Notes under the pieces: generated by a model | Seen by the model: only the letters and a program-made list of their open reading frames with translations | The model's database searches: none | What the model was told of the DNA's origin: nothing | Source of the DNA: Enterococcus mediterraneensis | GTDB lineage: Bacteria > Bacillota > Bacilli > Lactobacillales > Enterococcaceae | Reading direction: 5' to 3' | Length of the DNA stretch: 64,000 nucleotides | Assembly: GCF_900604485.1 (NCBI RefSeq) | Contig: NZ_UWOP01000001.1 | Coordinates: forward strand, 67,001-131,000 | In this document: in pieces, positions 28,359 through 37,616 of the stretch | How positions within the stretch are numbered: the first letter of the stretch is position 1 | Layout of the letters: every line of letters starts with the position of its first letter | Program-made: the position numbers and the translations under genes

Positions 28359-29858
28359 TTATCCTTGGACGTTATAGACAGAAAAATAGATCTCTCTCAA
28401 GTAATCGATCAAATACTGCGGATTCAACGCTTCCCCTGTTGCGTCTTTGACCAATTGGTTTGGTTTTCTTGAAGCCCCATATTGATGGATATGTTTGCAC
28501 AACCATTCTTTGATAAGAGTGTAATCGTTAGAAGCCAACACTTCATCAAGATCCACTTCTTTTGCCATCGCGTGGCGCAATTGTGCCGCGTACATATATC
28601 CTAGAGCATACGATGGGAAGTAGCCAAAACTTGCTCCTGACCAGTGTACATCTTGTAAGATCCCTTCCAAATCATTTTCCGGACGGATCCCCAGATACTC
28701 TTCATACTTTTGATTCCAAAGTTCCGGCAATTCGTCAACGCTGGCTTGCCCATTGAAAATCAATTTTTCCAATTCATAACGAATGATGATGTGTAACGGA
28801 TAAGTCAGACTATCCGCTTCGATCCGGATCAAGCTGGCTTGTGTCCGTTTCAATGAAGCGTAAAAATCATCAAAGGAAACATCATCAAAGGTCCCTTCTG
28901 CACATTCTTGGAAGAATGGATATTGTTTTTCCCAAAAAGCGCGATTGCTTCCGATAATAATCTCATTGAACAATGATTGCGATTCATGGATCCCCATTGA
29001 TGCTCCTTGATGAACCGGTGTGTATGCATATTTTGCGTCGATATCTTGTTCATACATTCCGTGTCCTGCTTCATGGATCACGCCAAAGACTGCCATTGAA
29101 AAATCATGCTCGTTCCAACGAGTTGTTAATCGAACATCATTGTGATTGATCCCTGTCGCAAATGGATGGATCGTATCATCCAAACGCCCACGCGAGAAAT
29201 CGTATCCCAACTCTTCCACCACTTTGGTAATGAAGCGTTTTTGTTGTTCTTTTGTCATCTTTCGAGTCAAGAATTCAGTGTTGGGCTCAGTGCCTTTCTC
29301 CGCTAAAGTTTTCCGGATCTCAATGATCCCATCCCGCAATTGAGCAAAGACTTTATCTAAAACCTCCACCGTCATATCCGGTTCATATTGATTTAGTAAA
29401 ACATCGTAATCGGTGGCTTCTTTTTTCTTCCAATAAGGGATCAACTCTTTTGTCAATCGGATATTTTCAGATAAAGCGTCGCGGAAATCAGCGAAATCTT
29501 TGCTTTTCCGAGATTGTTGCCAAGCAGTGTGGGCTTTTGACATAGCAGCAGAATATTCCACCATTTTTTCTTGAGGCACCGACTGATTCAATTCATAATC
29601 TTTTTTAACTACTTCATAAGCAGCCTTGCCGACTTCTGAAAGCTCATCCGGATGTTCGCCAAAATAGTCCACTGCTTCTTTGATTTTTGGTCCGATCAAT
29701 TTATTGAAATAAAGACCATAAAGATAACTGTCGACTTCGCTGCGTTCCTCGCTGGCTTTTTCCGGCATCCCGGTCTGAGAATCCCAACCCAGGATTCCCA
29801 TCGCCTGCATCAATAGATTCATTTCCTTCAATTCTTGTAAAAATTCTTGTTCCCTCAT
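28359..29858 (-). CDS. M32-family metallocarboxypeptidase
   Basis: A 499-residue cytoplasmic zinc carboxypeptidase of the thermostable carboxypeptidase Taq family, trimming C-terminal residues of peptides. The zinc motif HEAGH is visible in GVIHEAGHGMYEQD near residue 265. HESQSLFNEIIIG near 297 gives the third zinc ligand, and residues 315-499 contain the family's helical blocks (SLTYPLHIIIRYELEKL, HWSGASFGYFPSYALG). The ATG at 29858 lies 3 bases after the upstream methyltransferase stop, so the two are an operon. Confidence 0.95.
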   Translation of the reverse strand: MREQEFLQELKEMNLLMQAMGILGWDSQTGMPEKASEERSEVDSYLYGLYFNKLIGPKIKEAVDYFGEHPDELSEVGKAAYEVVKKDYELNQSVPQEKMVEYSAAMSKAHTAWQQSRKSKDFADFRDALSENIRLTKELIPYWKKKEATDYDVLLNQYEPDMTVEVLDKVFAQLRDGIIEIRKTLAEKGTEPNTEFLTRKMTKEQQKRFITKVVEELGYDFSRGRLDDTIHPFATGINHNDVRLTTRWNEHDFSMAVFGVIHEAGHGMYEQDIDAKYAYTPVHQGASMGIHESQSLFNEIIIGSNRAFWEKQYPFFQECAEGTFDDVSFDDFYASLKRTQASLIRIEADSLTYPLHIIIRYELEKLIFNGQASVDELPELWNQKYEEYLGIRPENDLEGILQDVHWSGASFGYFPSYALGYMYAAQLRHAMAKEVDLDEVLASNDYTLIKEWLCKHIHQYGASRKPNQLVKDATGEALNPQYLIDYLREIYFSVYNVQG

Positions 29859-29861
29859 CTA

Positions 29862-31025
29862 TTATTCCATCCCCTTGTTTTTCGGAGGACGCTGCCCCCA
29901 ATATTGAAACAAATCGGTACGCAATGCACCGTTATATAGTTTCCGTTTTTTAGTCGCTTTCTCCCCGTAATATTCTTCAAAAGTCAGATCGCTGGTCAAT
30001 ATATATTTGCTCCATGTCTTCAACGGTCGGAAAACCTGCCCCATCTCACCGTAAAGCTTCCGGACACTTTCTTCTTCTCCTAGACGTTCACCGTAAGGAG
30101 GGTTCGCCACGATCACACCGTATTCTTTTTCCGTTTTGAAATCTTTGACCGCTTGCTGTTTGAAAGTGATGGAATCACCCAATCCGATCTCTTCGGCGTT
30201 GGCTTGCGCGATCTCGATCATTTTTCCGTTGATGTCTGTTCCTGTGATATCTAACGGATAATCATAATCGGCTTGCTCCTCAGCATCTGCCCGAACTGTT
30301 TCAAAAACTTCTTCTGAAAACCAATCCCAAGCTTCACAAGCAAACTCCCGGTTGAAACCAGGGGCGATATTATGGCCGATCAATGCTGCTTCGATACAAA
30401 TCGTACCAGAACCGCAAACAGGATCAACAAACGGACGGTCTTTGCGCCAATTTGTCAGCATCACTAGTGCCGCCGCCATATTTTCTTTTAAAGGCGCGCC
30501 GCCTTTTTCCAAGCGATAGCCCCGCTTGAATAGACTTGGGCCAGTCGTATCCAATGTCACTACTACATGATCTTTCAATAATGCGACTTCTAACTGGAAC
30601 AATGCACCTGTTTCCGCTAAAGGAACTGTCGCTGGACGGTGGTAAAATTCCCGCAACCGATTGACGATCGCTTTTTTAGTGATCGCTTGGCAATCCGGCA
30701 CACTGTATAATTTTGACTTGATAGATCTGCCGGCTACTGGGAAATTCGCGTCTAACGGCAAAAAATCTTCCCACGGCAATGCTTTGACTTTTTCAAATAG
30801 TTCATCAAAACTATACGCATCAAATTCACCAACGACGATTTTTACCCGGTCAGCGGTCCGCAGCCACAAATTTGCTTTGGCGATCGTTTCCATGGTTCCT
30901 TTGAAGCGGGCTCTGCCGTTTTCTACCTGACAATCGATCCCTAGATCCCGTAATTCTTTTCCAACTAATGCTTCTAGACCGCTGGCAGCAGTCGCAAGCA
31001 AATCAAATTCTTGATTTTTATCCAT
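29862..31025 (-). CDS. THUMP-domain 23S rRNA guanine-N2 methyltransferase
   Basis: A 387-residue RNA methyltransferase of the RlmL-N/YpsC type. An N-terminal THUMP region (about 45-160) precedes a Rossmann methyltransferase with VDPVCGSGTICIEAAL (SAM loop, about 190) and VANPPYGER (NPPY catalytic motif, about 305). The expected target is a guanine in 23S rRNA (G2445 in E. coli numbering), by family. The ATG at 31025 has AAGGAG. The order gpsB-rnpB-this gene matches Bacillus ypsB-rnpB-ypsC. Confidence 0.9.
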   Translation of the reverse strand: MDKNQEFDLLATAASGLEALVGKELRDLGIDCQVENGRARFKGTMETIAKANLWLRTADRVKIVVGEFDAYSFDELFEKVKALPWEDFLPLDANFPVAGRSIKSKLYSVPDCQAITKKAIVNRLREFYHRPATVPLAETGALFQLEVALLKDHVVVTLDTTGPSLFKRGYRLEKGGAPLKENMAAALVMLTNWRKDRPFVDPVCGSGTICIEAALIGHNIAPGFNREFACEAWDWFSEEVFETVRADAEEQADYDYPLDITGTDINGKMIEIAQANAEEIGLGDSITFKQQAVKDFKTEKEYGVIVANPPYGERLGEEESVRKLYGEMGQVFRPLKTWSKYILTSDLTFEEYYGEKATKKRKLYNGALRTDLFQYWGQRPPKNKGME

Positions 31026-31044
31026 ATTTGCTCTCCTTAATTAT

Positions 31045-31071
31045 AAAAAAAACCTCCCATTTATTGGAAGG
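31045..31071 (-). terminator. rnpB terminator
   Basis: Stem CCTTCC/GGGAGG with a 7-base loop and eight T residues on the minus strand, 13 bases beyond the RNase P RNA. Confidence 0.8.
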
Positions 31072-31083
31072 ATTCCCTGAATA

Positions 31084-31463
31084 CCTGTGATTTTCTGTAA
31101 GCCATGTTCTGTCCTCATACTTCTCAGGGAGTAAATATGAGGGGTAATCATCTATCTGCAAAAATTTGCCCTCTTGTCCGTTCATTTCCGTCCAAGAAGC
31201 GCCCCTACCATCGTTTGGGTTGCTCGCTCGAGGGGTTTACCGCGTTCCACCAACTGAGTTTCCTCAAGTTGCTTCGTCACTGTGGCACTTTCAAGGATAC
31301 TAAAGCATAGCCGAGGCCTTAGCTTGTTTTCCTGCCGTTACATTCTCATGTACCCTGGCTTATTTTTTCGCCAGGCACGAACACTACAGACATCGCAGTC
31401 TGTGCGAGCATGGACTTTCCTCAGCTTGATCTAGTCAAACCGCGATTACCCGAAAATCACAGA
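31084..31463 (-). ncRNA. rnpB: RNase P RNA (class B)
   Basis: Catalytic RNA of RNase P, which matures tRNA 5' ends. The minus strand begins CTGTGATTTTCGGGTAATCG and ends GAAAATCACAGG, so the two ends pair as helix P1. Universally conserved pieces are present: GAGGAAAGTCCATGCTCGCAC after the 5' end (split here as GAGGAAAGTCC and ATGCTCGCAC) and ACAGAACATGGCTTAC near the 3' end. Length (about 380 nt) and position between gpsB and the THUMP methyltransferase match the Bacillus-type RNA. Ends are set from P1 pairing, within a few bases. Confidence 0.96.
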
Positions 31464-31486
31464 AATTATTCATATTTGTTCAAAAA

Positions 31487-31909
31487 TTAAAATTGACGTG
31501 TTTTTTCATTGTCATCACTATTGTCAGCGTTAGAATAATTTTTGCTGAAGTTTTGTGAAGAACGTGTAGCTTCGTTGTTATTGTAAGTATCTTGATCAAG
31601 CTTTTTACCAAATACTTCTTTTTCAAGATTTGACAAACGTTTCAAAATATCAAAGTTCGTTACAGTTTGACTCTTAGGAGCTTCTGTTTGAACACGAGAA
31701 GTAGTAGCTTGCGTTTTTGATAATTGAGCAACTTTCGCGTTCAAGCGATCGTTTTCTTCTTGCAAAGCCAACAATTCTTTATTATAACTTTCATAATCTT
31801 TGATGATATTGTCCAAAAATTCATCTACTTCTACTGGATCATATCCCCGCATCTTTGTTTTGAATTCTTGTTGCAGAATATCTTTTGGACTGTAAATTAA
31901 ATTTGCCAT
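31487..31909 (-). CDS. gpsB: Cell-division protein GpsB
   Basis: DivIVA-related coiled-coil protein that links cell division to peptidoglycan synthesis and binds penicillin-binding proteins. The N-terminal membrane/PBP-binding domain ([30 protein letters not shown], shown in two parts around residues 7-37) leads into a coiled coil (38-65). A low-complexity polar linker follows, then a C-terminal helix (residues 85-100, [16 protein letters not shown]). The ATG at 31909 has GAGGTG. Its PBP partner gene is nearby (pbp1a at 33237). Confidence 0.95.
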   Translation of the reverse strand: MANLIYSPKDILQQEFKTKMRGYDPVEVDEFLDNIIKDYESYNKELLALQEENDRLNAKVAQLSKTQATTSRVQTEAPKSQTVTNFDILKRLSNLEKEVFGKKLDQDTYNNNEATRSSQNFSKNYSNADNSDDNEKTRQF

Positions 31910-31991
31910 TCTTACACCTCATTAGTTTTCATCTATTCATTCATAGCCTTCTCAATTATTTTATCAAAAAATAGCGAGAAATCAAACAGAA

Positions 31992-32537
31992 TCATTCATT
32001 TATTACATTTTGCAAGTCATCCATCGTAATTTTATCGATCAGATACTCATGTGTTTCAGAAAAATCCTGCGCTTCTTTTAAAAAATATTGATTTTTTCCT
32101 GGAAATTCTTCGTCATACACCATGACCACGCCTCCCGAGTGCTCCAGCAAAAAACGAGTATGGTTTTTCAGCTGACTGGGATTTTTATACGCTTCATGAC
32201 TGACAGCATCGACATAGTCTGCTTGGCTCTTGATCAGACTTAATTTTTCCTGATTTTTCTCATTCCATTGACTGCCAAAATCCGCAAAAGGGAAAATCAC
32301 TCCCAGTTTCAATTCAGGATACTCTTTTTGCAGTGAAAATACCACTTCTGCCCCCCATAATTCCACTCCAAGATTGCCGCTGATCAAAATCCACTCTAAT
32401 CCTTCTTCTAAATAACGGATCAGCGTATTTTTTATACTTTTCTTAATGATTTCGATTTTTGGGTCTTTCTCTTGAAAAACGCCTAATTCGTAGCTGCGAT
32501 ATCCGGTCAATATCATGGTTTTGAGGGTTTCCATCAT
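31992..32537 (-). CDS. ypsA: YpsA-like protein (DUF1273, SLOG superfamily)
   Basis: A 181-residue Rossmann-like protein. It matches B. subtilis YpsA in TGYRSYELGVFQ and GLEWILISGNLGVELWGAEV, the SLOG-fold nucleotide-binding loops. YpsA affects cell division in Firmicutes, in keeping with the gpsB gene downstream. Two adjacent ATGs (32537, 32534) follow AAGGGATGG; either is possible. Divergent from recU. Confidence 0.9.
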   Translation of the reverse strand: MMETLKTMILTGYRSYELGVFQEKDPKIEIIKKSIKNTLIRYLEEGLEWILISGNLGVELWGAEVVFSLQKEYPELKLGVIFPFADFGSQWNEKNQEKLSLIKSQADYVDAVSHEAYKNPSQLKNHTRFLLEHSGGVVMVYDEEFPGKNQYFLKEAQDFSETHEYLIDKITMDDLQNVINE

Positions 32538-32565
32538 CCATCCCTTTTCTTTCTAATTGGCTTTT

Positions 32566-32574
32566 TGGTATAAT
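32566..32574 (+). promoter_or_regulatory. recU extended -10 promoter
   Basis: TGGTATAAT (-10 hexamer 32569-32574) fits the extended -10 class, 24 bases before the recU ATG. No clear -35. Confidence 0.55.
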
Positions 32575-32597
32575 GGCTCGGTAGGAGTGTGAAAAAC

Positions 32598-33233
32598 ATG
32601 GTAATACGCTATCCAAATGGACAAATCTATTCCCAAAATCAATCACAAGCTAAGCATACACAAAGTTCAAAAGAAAAACAACGCCTAGCTGTCGATTTCA
32701 GCAATCGCGGCATGCGATTTGAAGAAGCGATCAATATCAGCAATGATTATTACCTCAATCACCAGCTGGCAGTCGTCCACAAAAAACCGACTCCCATCCA
32801 GATCGTCAAAGTGGATTATCCCAGAAGGAGCGCTGCGGTGATCAAAGAAGCCTATTTCAAGGAAGCCTCCACCACCGACTATAACGGTGTCTATAAGGGC
32901 TTTTATCTGGACTTTGAAGCAAAAGAAACACAAAATAAAACCTCGTTTCCTTTTAAAAATTTTCACTCCCACCAAATCGAACACATGAAAAGCTGCCTCG
33001 CACAATCAGGGATTTGTTTTGTATTGCTCTGGTTTTCAAGTTTGAATCGCTGTTTCTTTTTAGACAGCGCCCACTTGATCACTCACTGGGATCTGCAAAA
33101 AAGTACGGGGAAAAAGTCCCTTTCCCTTTCATTGATAGAAGAAATCGGAATCGAGATCGTTCCAGGGATCGCTCCAAGAATCCCTTATCTTGAAGCTGTC
33201 CAAAAATATTTAGAAGACAAAGGAGTTTTGTAA
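32598..33233 (+). CDS. recU: Holliday junction resolvase RecU
   Basis: Cuts four-way DNA junctions in recombination and chromosome segregation. The 211-residue protein has the RecU blocks NRGMRFEEAINISNDYY, the catalytic GFYLDFEAKET with the metal-binding D/E/K residues, and HSHQIEHMKSCLAQSG. The ATG at 32598 is used: AGGAG is 10 bases upstream, whereas the GTG at 32589 overlaps that site. pbp1a begins 3 bases after the stop; the recU-ponA coupling is conserved in Firmicutes. Confidence 0.96.
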   Translation: MVIRYPNGQIYSQNQSQAKHTQSSKEKQRLAVDFSNRGMRFEEAINISNDYYLNHQLAVVHKKPTPIQIVKVDYPRRSAAVIKEAYFKEASTTDYNGVYKGFYLDFEAKETQNKTSFPFKNFHSHQIEHMKSCLAQSGICFVLLWFSSLNRCFFLDSAHLITHWDLQKSTGKKSLSLSLIEEIGIEIVPGIAPRIPYLEAVQKYLEDKGVL

Positions 33234-33236
33234 ACT

Positions 33237-35609
33237 ATGCCTAATGATACTCAGTCGCGCATGGCAAAGCGCAGCACCCCAAATAAAAAGGGACAAAAAA
33301 ATAAGCCGGCAAAAAAACGCTCGGCAGGATCATTGATCCTAAAAATCATTGGTGGTCTTGTGATCGCCGGCTGTATCGCCTTTTTATCTGGTCTTGCATT
33401 ATTTGCCTTTTATGCCAAAGATGCCCCAGAGTTATCCGAAAAAAAATTGGACGCGCCGGCATCAACGAAATTTTTTGCCAGTAACGGAGACCTGATAATG
33501 GATTTGGGCGCTGAAAATCGTGAAAAGATCGCGCCGCAAGATGTACCGCAATTATTGGAAGACGCGATCGTATCTGTAGAAGACAGACGGTTTTATAAGC
33601 ATATCGGGGTCGACCCTATCCGTATCATCGGTTCCGCTCTTTCCAATGTCACTTCCGGCGGATTACAAGGCGGGAGTACACTGACTCAGCAATTGATCAA
33701 GCTCTCTTTTTTCTCTACCAAAGCTTCTGATCAGACACTGAGACGGAAAGCGCAAGAAGCATGGTTGGCACTGAAGTTGGAACAGCAGAAATCAAAACAA
33801 GAGATACTGACTTATTACATCAACAAAGTATATCTTTCCAACGGGATCTATGGAATGCAGACGGCTGCCAAAACTTATTATGGGAAAGAACTAAAAGATC
33901 TTTCCTTAGCACAAACAGCCTTGATCGCCGGTCTGCCGCAAGCACCAAGTTATTATGATCCTTATCAAAATCCCGAACAGGCAAAAGAACGTCGAGACAC
34001 CGTTCTTTATACAATGTTAAACAACAAGAAGATCACCGAATCTGAATATAAAAAAGCAAAAGATACAAAAATCGATGATGGCCTAGTCAGCTTCGACAAC
34101 CTCAAGAAAAAAGCTGTGAATTCAAAAATCGCCGATAACTATATCAAAGAAGCGATTGTTGAAGTTTCAGAAAAAACCGGTAAAGATGTCTATACGGATG
34201 GCTTAGAAGTTCATTTGAATATTGATATGGCTGCACAAGAACGTCTGTACAAGATCGTCAATACCGACGATTATGTCAATTACCCTGATAAAGATATGCA
34301 AGTTGCCAGCACGTTGGTGGATACCAACACCGGCAAAGTCCTCGCTCAAATCGGCGGACGAAATATTGCAGACGATGTCGTTTTCGGGAACAATCTGGCT
34401 GTAAGTACTGCTCGAGACTTCGGTTCAACAATGAAGCCGGTCACTGATTATGGTCCAGCATTCCAAGAATTACAGTATTCACCTGGCAGACGAATCGCTG
34501 ATGAACCTTATCAATACACAGGAACAGATATCGATGTCAAAAACTGGGATAACCAGTATATGGGCAATATCACGTTACGGACCGCTCTTTATGAATCACG
34601 GAATGTCCCAGCGACAAAACTTTTTGATGAAGTCGGCGCTGATAAGGTCGCTGCCTTTCTGAAAGGTTTAGGCATCAGCTATAAATCGATCGTTCAGTCA
34701 AATGCGATCTCTAGCAACACCGATACGCAAGACGGCACAAAATACGGTGCTTCTTCCTTAAAAATGGCTGCAGCTTATGCCGCATTCGCAAACGGCGGTA
34801 CTTATTACAAACCGCAATATGTCAGCAAGATCGTTTACCAAGACGGATCAACAGATGAATTCAAACCAGAAGGACAAAAAGCGATGGATAAAGGAACTGC
34901 TTATATGGTCACGGATGTTTTGAAAGATGTGATCACCAAAGGTACCGGGACCAACGCGTTGATTGACGGATTATATCAAGCCGGCAAAACCGGGACATCA
35001 AACTATACTGACGATGAATTAGAAAAGATTGGTCAGACGCAAGGCGTCTATCCGGACATCACCTTTGTTGGTTATACACCGCAATACGCGTTGTCTGTTT
35101 GGACAGGATATAACAAAAAACTGACACCAATTACTGACGCATCCACCCATGTGGCTTCTGACGTTTATCGCGAATTGATGCAATATGTTTCAGCTGATTC
35201 CGACAATCAAGATTGGACCATTCCTAATGATCTGATTCGCATTGACGGGGAACTTTACTGGAAAGACAATTATCAGACCCAAGTAGCACCTTCATCCAGT
35301 TCAGCGCCAGCGTCTTCGGTACTTCCTAGCTCAAGCAGCTCTAGCAGTACAAGCAGTACCACCAGCGAGACGACTGAATCTTCTTCGTCAGAAGAACCTG
35401 TATCATCCAGCACTTCCCAGCCAGAAAGTGTACCGTCTTCCAGCAGTGAGTCATCAGCGGAGACACAGCCTAGCTCAAGCTCTTCGGCGCCCCCTGACGG
35501 AGAAAACAATACAGGGAACAACGGGAATAACGGCAATAACGGAAACGAAAATAATGAGAATAACGGCAATAATGCTGACAACGGCGACAACGAAAACGAT
35601 CAGCAATAA
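33237..35609 (+). CDS. pbp1a: Class A penicillin-binding protein 1A
   Basis: Bifunctional peptidoglycan glycosyltransferase/transpeptidase, 790 residues. A basic cytoplasmic N-terminus and one membrane helix (about 34-58) precede the glycosyltransferase domain with EDRRFYKHIGVD and GGSTLTQQL. The transpeptidase domain shows STMKP (active Ser near 397), SRN near 450 and KTGTS near 585. The last 115 residues are low complexity: a Ser/Thr/Glu-rich stretch (about 678-753) and an Asn/Gly-rich stretch (about 757-790), probably wall-spanning or secreted spacer. The ATG at 33237 has GGAG 11 bases upstream, inside recU. Confidence 0.95.
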   Translation: MPNDTQSRMAKRSTPNKKGQKNKPAKKRSAGSLILKIIGGLVIAGCIAFLSGLALFAFYAKDAPELSEKKLDAPASTKFFASNGDLIMDLGAENREKIAPQDVPQLLEDAIVSVEDRRFYKHIGVDPIRIIGSALSNVTSGGLQGGSTLTQQLIKLSFFSTKASDQTLRRKAQEAWLALKLEQQKSKQEILTYYINKVYLSNGIYGMQTAAKTYYGKELKDLSLAQTALIAGLPQAPSYYDPYQNPEQAKERRDTVLYTMLNNKKITESEYKKAKDTKIDDGLVSFDNLKKKAVNSKIADNYIKEAIVEVSEKTGKDVYTDGLEVHLNIDMAAQERLYKIVNTDDYVNYPDKDMQVASTLVDTNTGKVLAQIGGRNIADDVVFGNNLAVSTARDFGSTMKPVTDYGPAFQELQYSPGRRIADEPYQYTGTDIDVKNWDNQYMGNITLRTALYESRNVPATKLFDEVGADKVAAFLKGLGISYKSIVQSNAISSNTDTQDGTKYGASSLKMAAAYAAFANGGTYYKPQYVSKIVYQDGSTDEFKPEGQKAMDKGTAYMVTDVLKDVITKGTGTNALIDGLYQAGKTGTSNYTDDELEKIGQTQGVYPDITFVGYTPQYALSVWTGYNKKLTPITDASTHVASDVYRELMQYVSADSDNQDWTIPNDLIRIDGELYWKDNYQTQVAPSSSSAPASSVLPSSSSSSSTSSTTSETTESSSSEEPVSSSTSQPESVPSSSSESSAETQPSSSSSAPPDGENNTGNNGNNGNNGNENNENNGNNADNGDNENDQQ

Positions 35610-35647
35610 AAATGTTATTGAAATTTATCTGAACAACTTCGACAATC

Positions 35648-35693
35648 AAAAAGGAACAGTTCAGAAATCGTGATTTCTGAACTGTTCCTTTTT
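35648..35693. terminator. Bidirectional terminator between pbp1a and nth
   Basis: Perfect 22-base stem (35648-35669 with 35672-35693, including AGGAACAGTTCAGAAATC) with T-rich ends on both strands. It stops the two convergent genes. Confidence 0.95.
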
Positions 35694-36350
35694 TTATTTT
35701 CCTTGTCTTGCCCGCATGCGCTCTTTGCCATCCTGACACAAAGACAATAACGGACAACTCTCGCATTTTGGTGCTCGTGCAGTACAGTGATAACGTCCGA
35801 AAAAAATCATCGTATGATGTGTATCCACCCACGTTTCCTCCGGTAATTTACGCATCAGTGTTTCTTCTACTTCCAATACGTTGGCGTTCAGTTTACAGAT
35901 TCTGAGGCGTTTTGATACCCGTTCTACGTGTGTATCTACCGCGATCGCCGGAACACCAAAGGCATCTCCCATCACGACATTCGCTGTTTTACGCCCCACA
36001 CCCGGCAGACGCATCAACTCTTCTCTGGTTTTGGGAACCTCGCCGGCAAAATCATCTAACAGCATTTGCGCGCAGGCTTTGATATTCTTTGCCTTATTTC
36101 GATAAAGCCCGATCGTACGGATCTTGTCGATGATCGCTTCTAAGGGTGCTTCTGCTAATGCTTCCGGTGTCGGAAAAGCTTGAAATAAACCGGGTGTCGC
36201 TTTATTGACTGATACATCTGTTGCCTGCGCACTCAAGATAACGGCGATCAGTAATTGAAAGGCGTTTTCGTGTACCAATTCACCGTGAGCATCAGGAAAC
36301 ATTTCCGCCATCAGCCGAATAGCTTCTCGTGTTTTTTCTTTGCTTAGCAT
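35694..36350 (-). CDS. nth: Endonuclease III
   Basis: DNA glycosylase/AP lyase removing oxidised pyrimidines. The 218-residue protein has helix-hairpin-helix LPGVGRKTANVV with the catalytic Lys near residue 122, the catalytic Asp in VDTHVERVSKRL near 140, and the C-terminal 4Fe-4S cluster cysteines (C-x6-C-x2-C-x5-C, in CTARAPKCESCPLLSLC). The ATG at 36350 overlaps the dnaD stop as TAATG, with AAGGTGAGG upstream. The dnaD-nth pair is conserved in Bacilli. Confidence 0.96.
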   Translation of the reverse strand: MLSKEKTREAIRLMAEMFPDAHGELVHENAFQLLIAVILSAQATDVSVNKATPGLFQAFPTPEALAEAPLEAIIDKIRTIGLYRNKAKNIKACAQMLLDDFAGEVPKTREELMRLPGVGRKTANVVMGDAFGVPAIAVDTHVERVSKRLRICKLNANVLEVEETLMRKLPEETWVDTHHTMIFFGRYHCTARAPKCESCPLLSLCQDGKERMRARQGK

Positions 36351-37048
36351 TACTCCTCACCTTCCAACCAGTTATATAGAGAGATCTCAGGAAGTTTTTT
36401 GGTTTGGGGTGCTTCTTTTTGCATCTGATGTCTTTTGCGGCGCTTGCGTTCAGCATCGACTTGTTCTTTTGTATTTATCTGGTTCTTTTCCCAGTTCAAC
36501 AAAATTGCATCGATATAATTGAAATTATACTTTTGATTCAGGACTGCTTCTTTTAGCGCCAGCAGAATCAATTCAGGACTGTATCGGTCTTCTTCCAGCC
36601 ATTGACCGATTCGCTGATATTGAATAGGTGATAAGGTACGGCCAAATTCTTCCTCAAACGTGCGGTAAAGAGTCGCTACTTTGTCCTCTTGTTCTTTTTT
36701 CACAACTTTCTTTTGTTGCTGTTCCATCAATTGTTCCAATTTATCAAAAATCGGCTCAAAATTATAACGGTCATTCTTCTTGCCGAATGCATCTGTTAAT
36801 GTTTCGATCTCGATCACCTGTTTTTGTACCAGCTGATTCAAAAGCGCAAAAATCTCCTGCTGCTCCATCTCAAGATCTTTTGCGATGATCGATAGATCAG
36901 GAAAGTCATTGCCGGATTGATGATGACGATACAGTTGCAGCCAAAATAAGAACTCCTCATTCGTCATACCGATCCGACGATAATTGGCTAAAACGATATT
37001 AGAAAGGACAGTTTGTCCGCTGTTTAAATACTCTTTTAAAGATATCAT
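36350..37048 (-). CDS. dnaD: DNA replication initiation protein DnaD
   Basis: Helicase-loading/primosome protein of Firmicutes. The 232-residue protein has an N-terminal winged-helix DDBH1 domain (about 1-100: TNEEFLFWLQLYRH, LEMEQQEIFALLNQLVQK) and a C-terminal DDBH2 domain (about 130-195) with EFGRTLSPIQYQRIGQWLEED and the YNFNYIDAILLNWEK motif. The ATG at 37048 has AAGGGAG. A -10 (TATACT) lies just upstream without a good -35. Confidence 0.95.
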   Translation of the reverse strand: MISLKEYLNSGQTVLSNIVLANYRRIGMTNEEFLFWLQLYRHHQSGNDFPDLSIIAKDLEMEQQEIFALLNQLVQKQVIEIETLTDAFGKKNDRYNFEPIFDKLEQLMEQQQKKVVKKEQEDKVATLYRTFEEEFGRTLSPIQYQRIGQWLEEDRYSPELILLALKEAVLNQKYNFNYIDAILLNWEKNQINTKEQVDAERKRRKRHQMQKEAPQTKKLPEISLYNWLEGEE

Positions 37049-37143
37049 CTGTTACTCCCTTCTTTTCTAGTATACTTTATCTTCTATGTTTTCACTACCT
37101 CAAACCGATTTTTCAAAAAGCAGCTGACACCTTTGCTGTATTC

Positions 37144-37174
37144 AAAAAGACCGCTGTTACGAGGAACAGCGATC
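37144..37174 (-). terminator. ridA terminator
   Basis: Minus-strand stem GATCGCTGTT with AACAGCGGTC (about 37165-37174 and 37149-37158) followed by five T residues (37144-37148). Confidence 0.85.
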
Positions 37175-37232
37175 CGTCTACAAAGTTTTTAAAAAGACTT
37201 TTAAAAAACGATTTATATTTACCTATCTGAAC

Positions 37233-37616
37233 TTACTTTTCAGGAACTGAAGCGATGATCTCTATTTCTACTAAAGCGTCTTTAGGTAAACGAGCTTCTA
37301 CCGCTGAACGAGCCGGCAGTACATCGCCAGTAAAAAATTCTCCATAGATTTCATTGAATGCTGTAAAGTCCGCCATATTTTTTAAAAAGCAGGTCGTTTT
37401 TACCACATTCTCTTTATTTGTGCCCGCCGCAGTTAAGATTGCTTCGACATTTTTCAGTACTTGACGAGTTTGTTCTTGGATCGTTTTTCCTATTAATTCA
37501 CCGCTTTTTAGATCTAGCGCGATCTGACCGGAAGCGAATAAAAAACCGTTCACGACCTTTCCTTGCGCGTAGGGACCGATTGCTTTAGGAGCCTCATTTG
37601 TTCGTATTGTTTTCAT
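37233..37616 (-). CDS. ridA: RidA-family enamine/imine deaminase
   Basis: Hydrolyses reactive enamine/imine intermediates such as 2-aminoacrylate. The 127-residue protein shows APKAIGPYAQG and the conserved C-terminal RSAVEARLPKDALVEIEIIA with the substrate-binding Arg. The ATG at 37616 (MKTIRTNEAPK) follows AAGGAGG. It overlaps the end of perR by 23 bases, so it is translationally coupled to the peroxide regulator, an arrangement I do not recall as standard. The downstream neighbours are on the other side of a terminator. Confidence 0.93.
   Translation of the reverse strand: MKTIRTNEAPKAIGPYAQGKVVNGFLFASGQIALDLKSGELIGKTIQEQTRQVLKNVEAILTAAGTNKENVVKTTCFLKNMADFTAFNEIYGEFFTGDVLPARSAVEARLPKDALVEIEIIASVPEK

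Noticed and set aside
35280-35605. Repetitive AGCAGC/AACGGC DNA that looks like a microsatellite or repeat array
   Set aside because: It is in-frame coding sequence for the low-complexity tail of the class A PBP.
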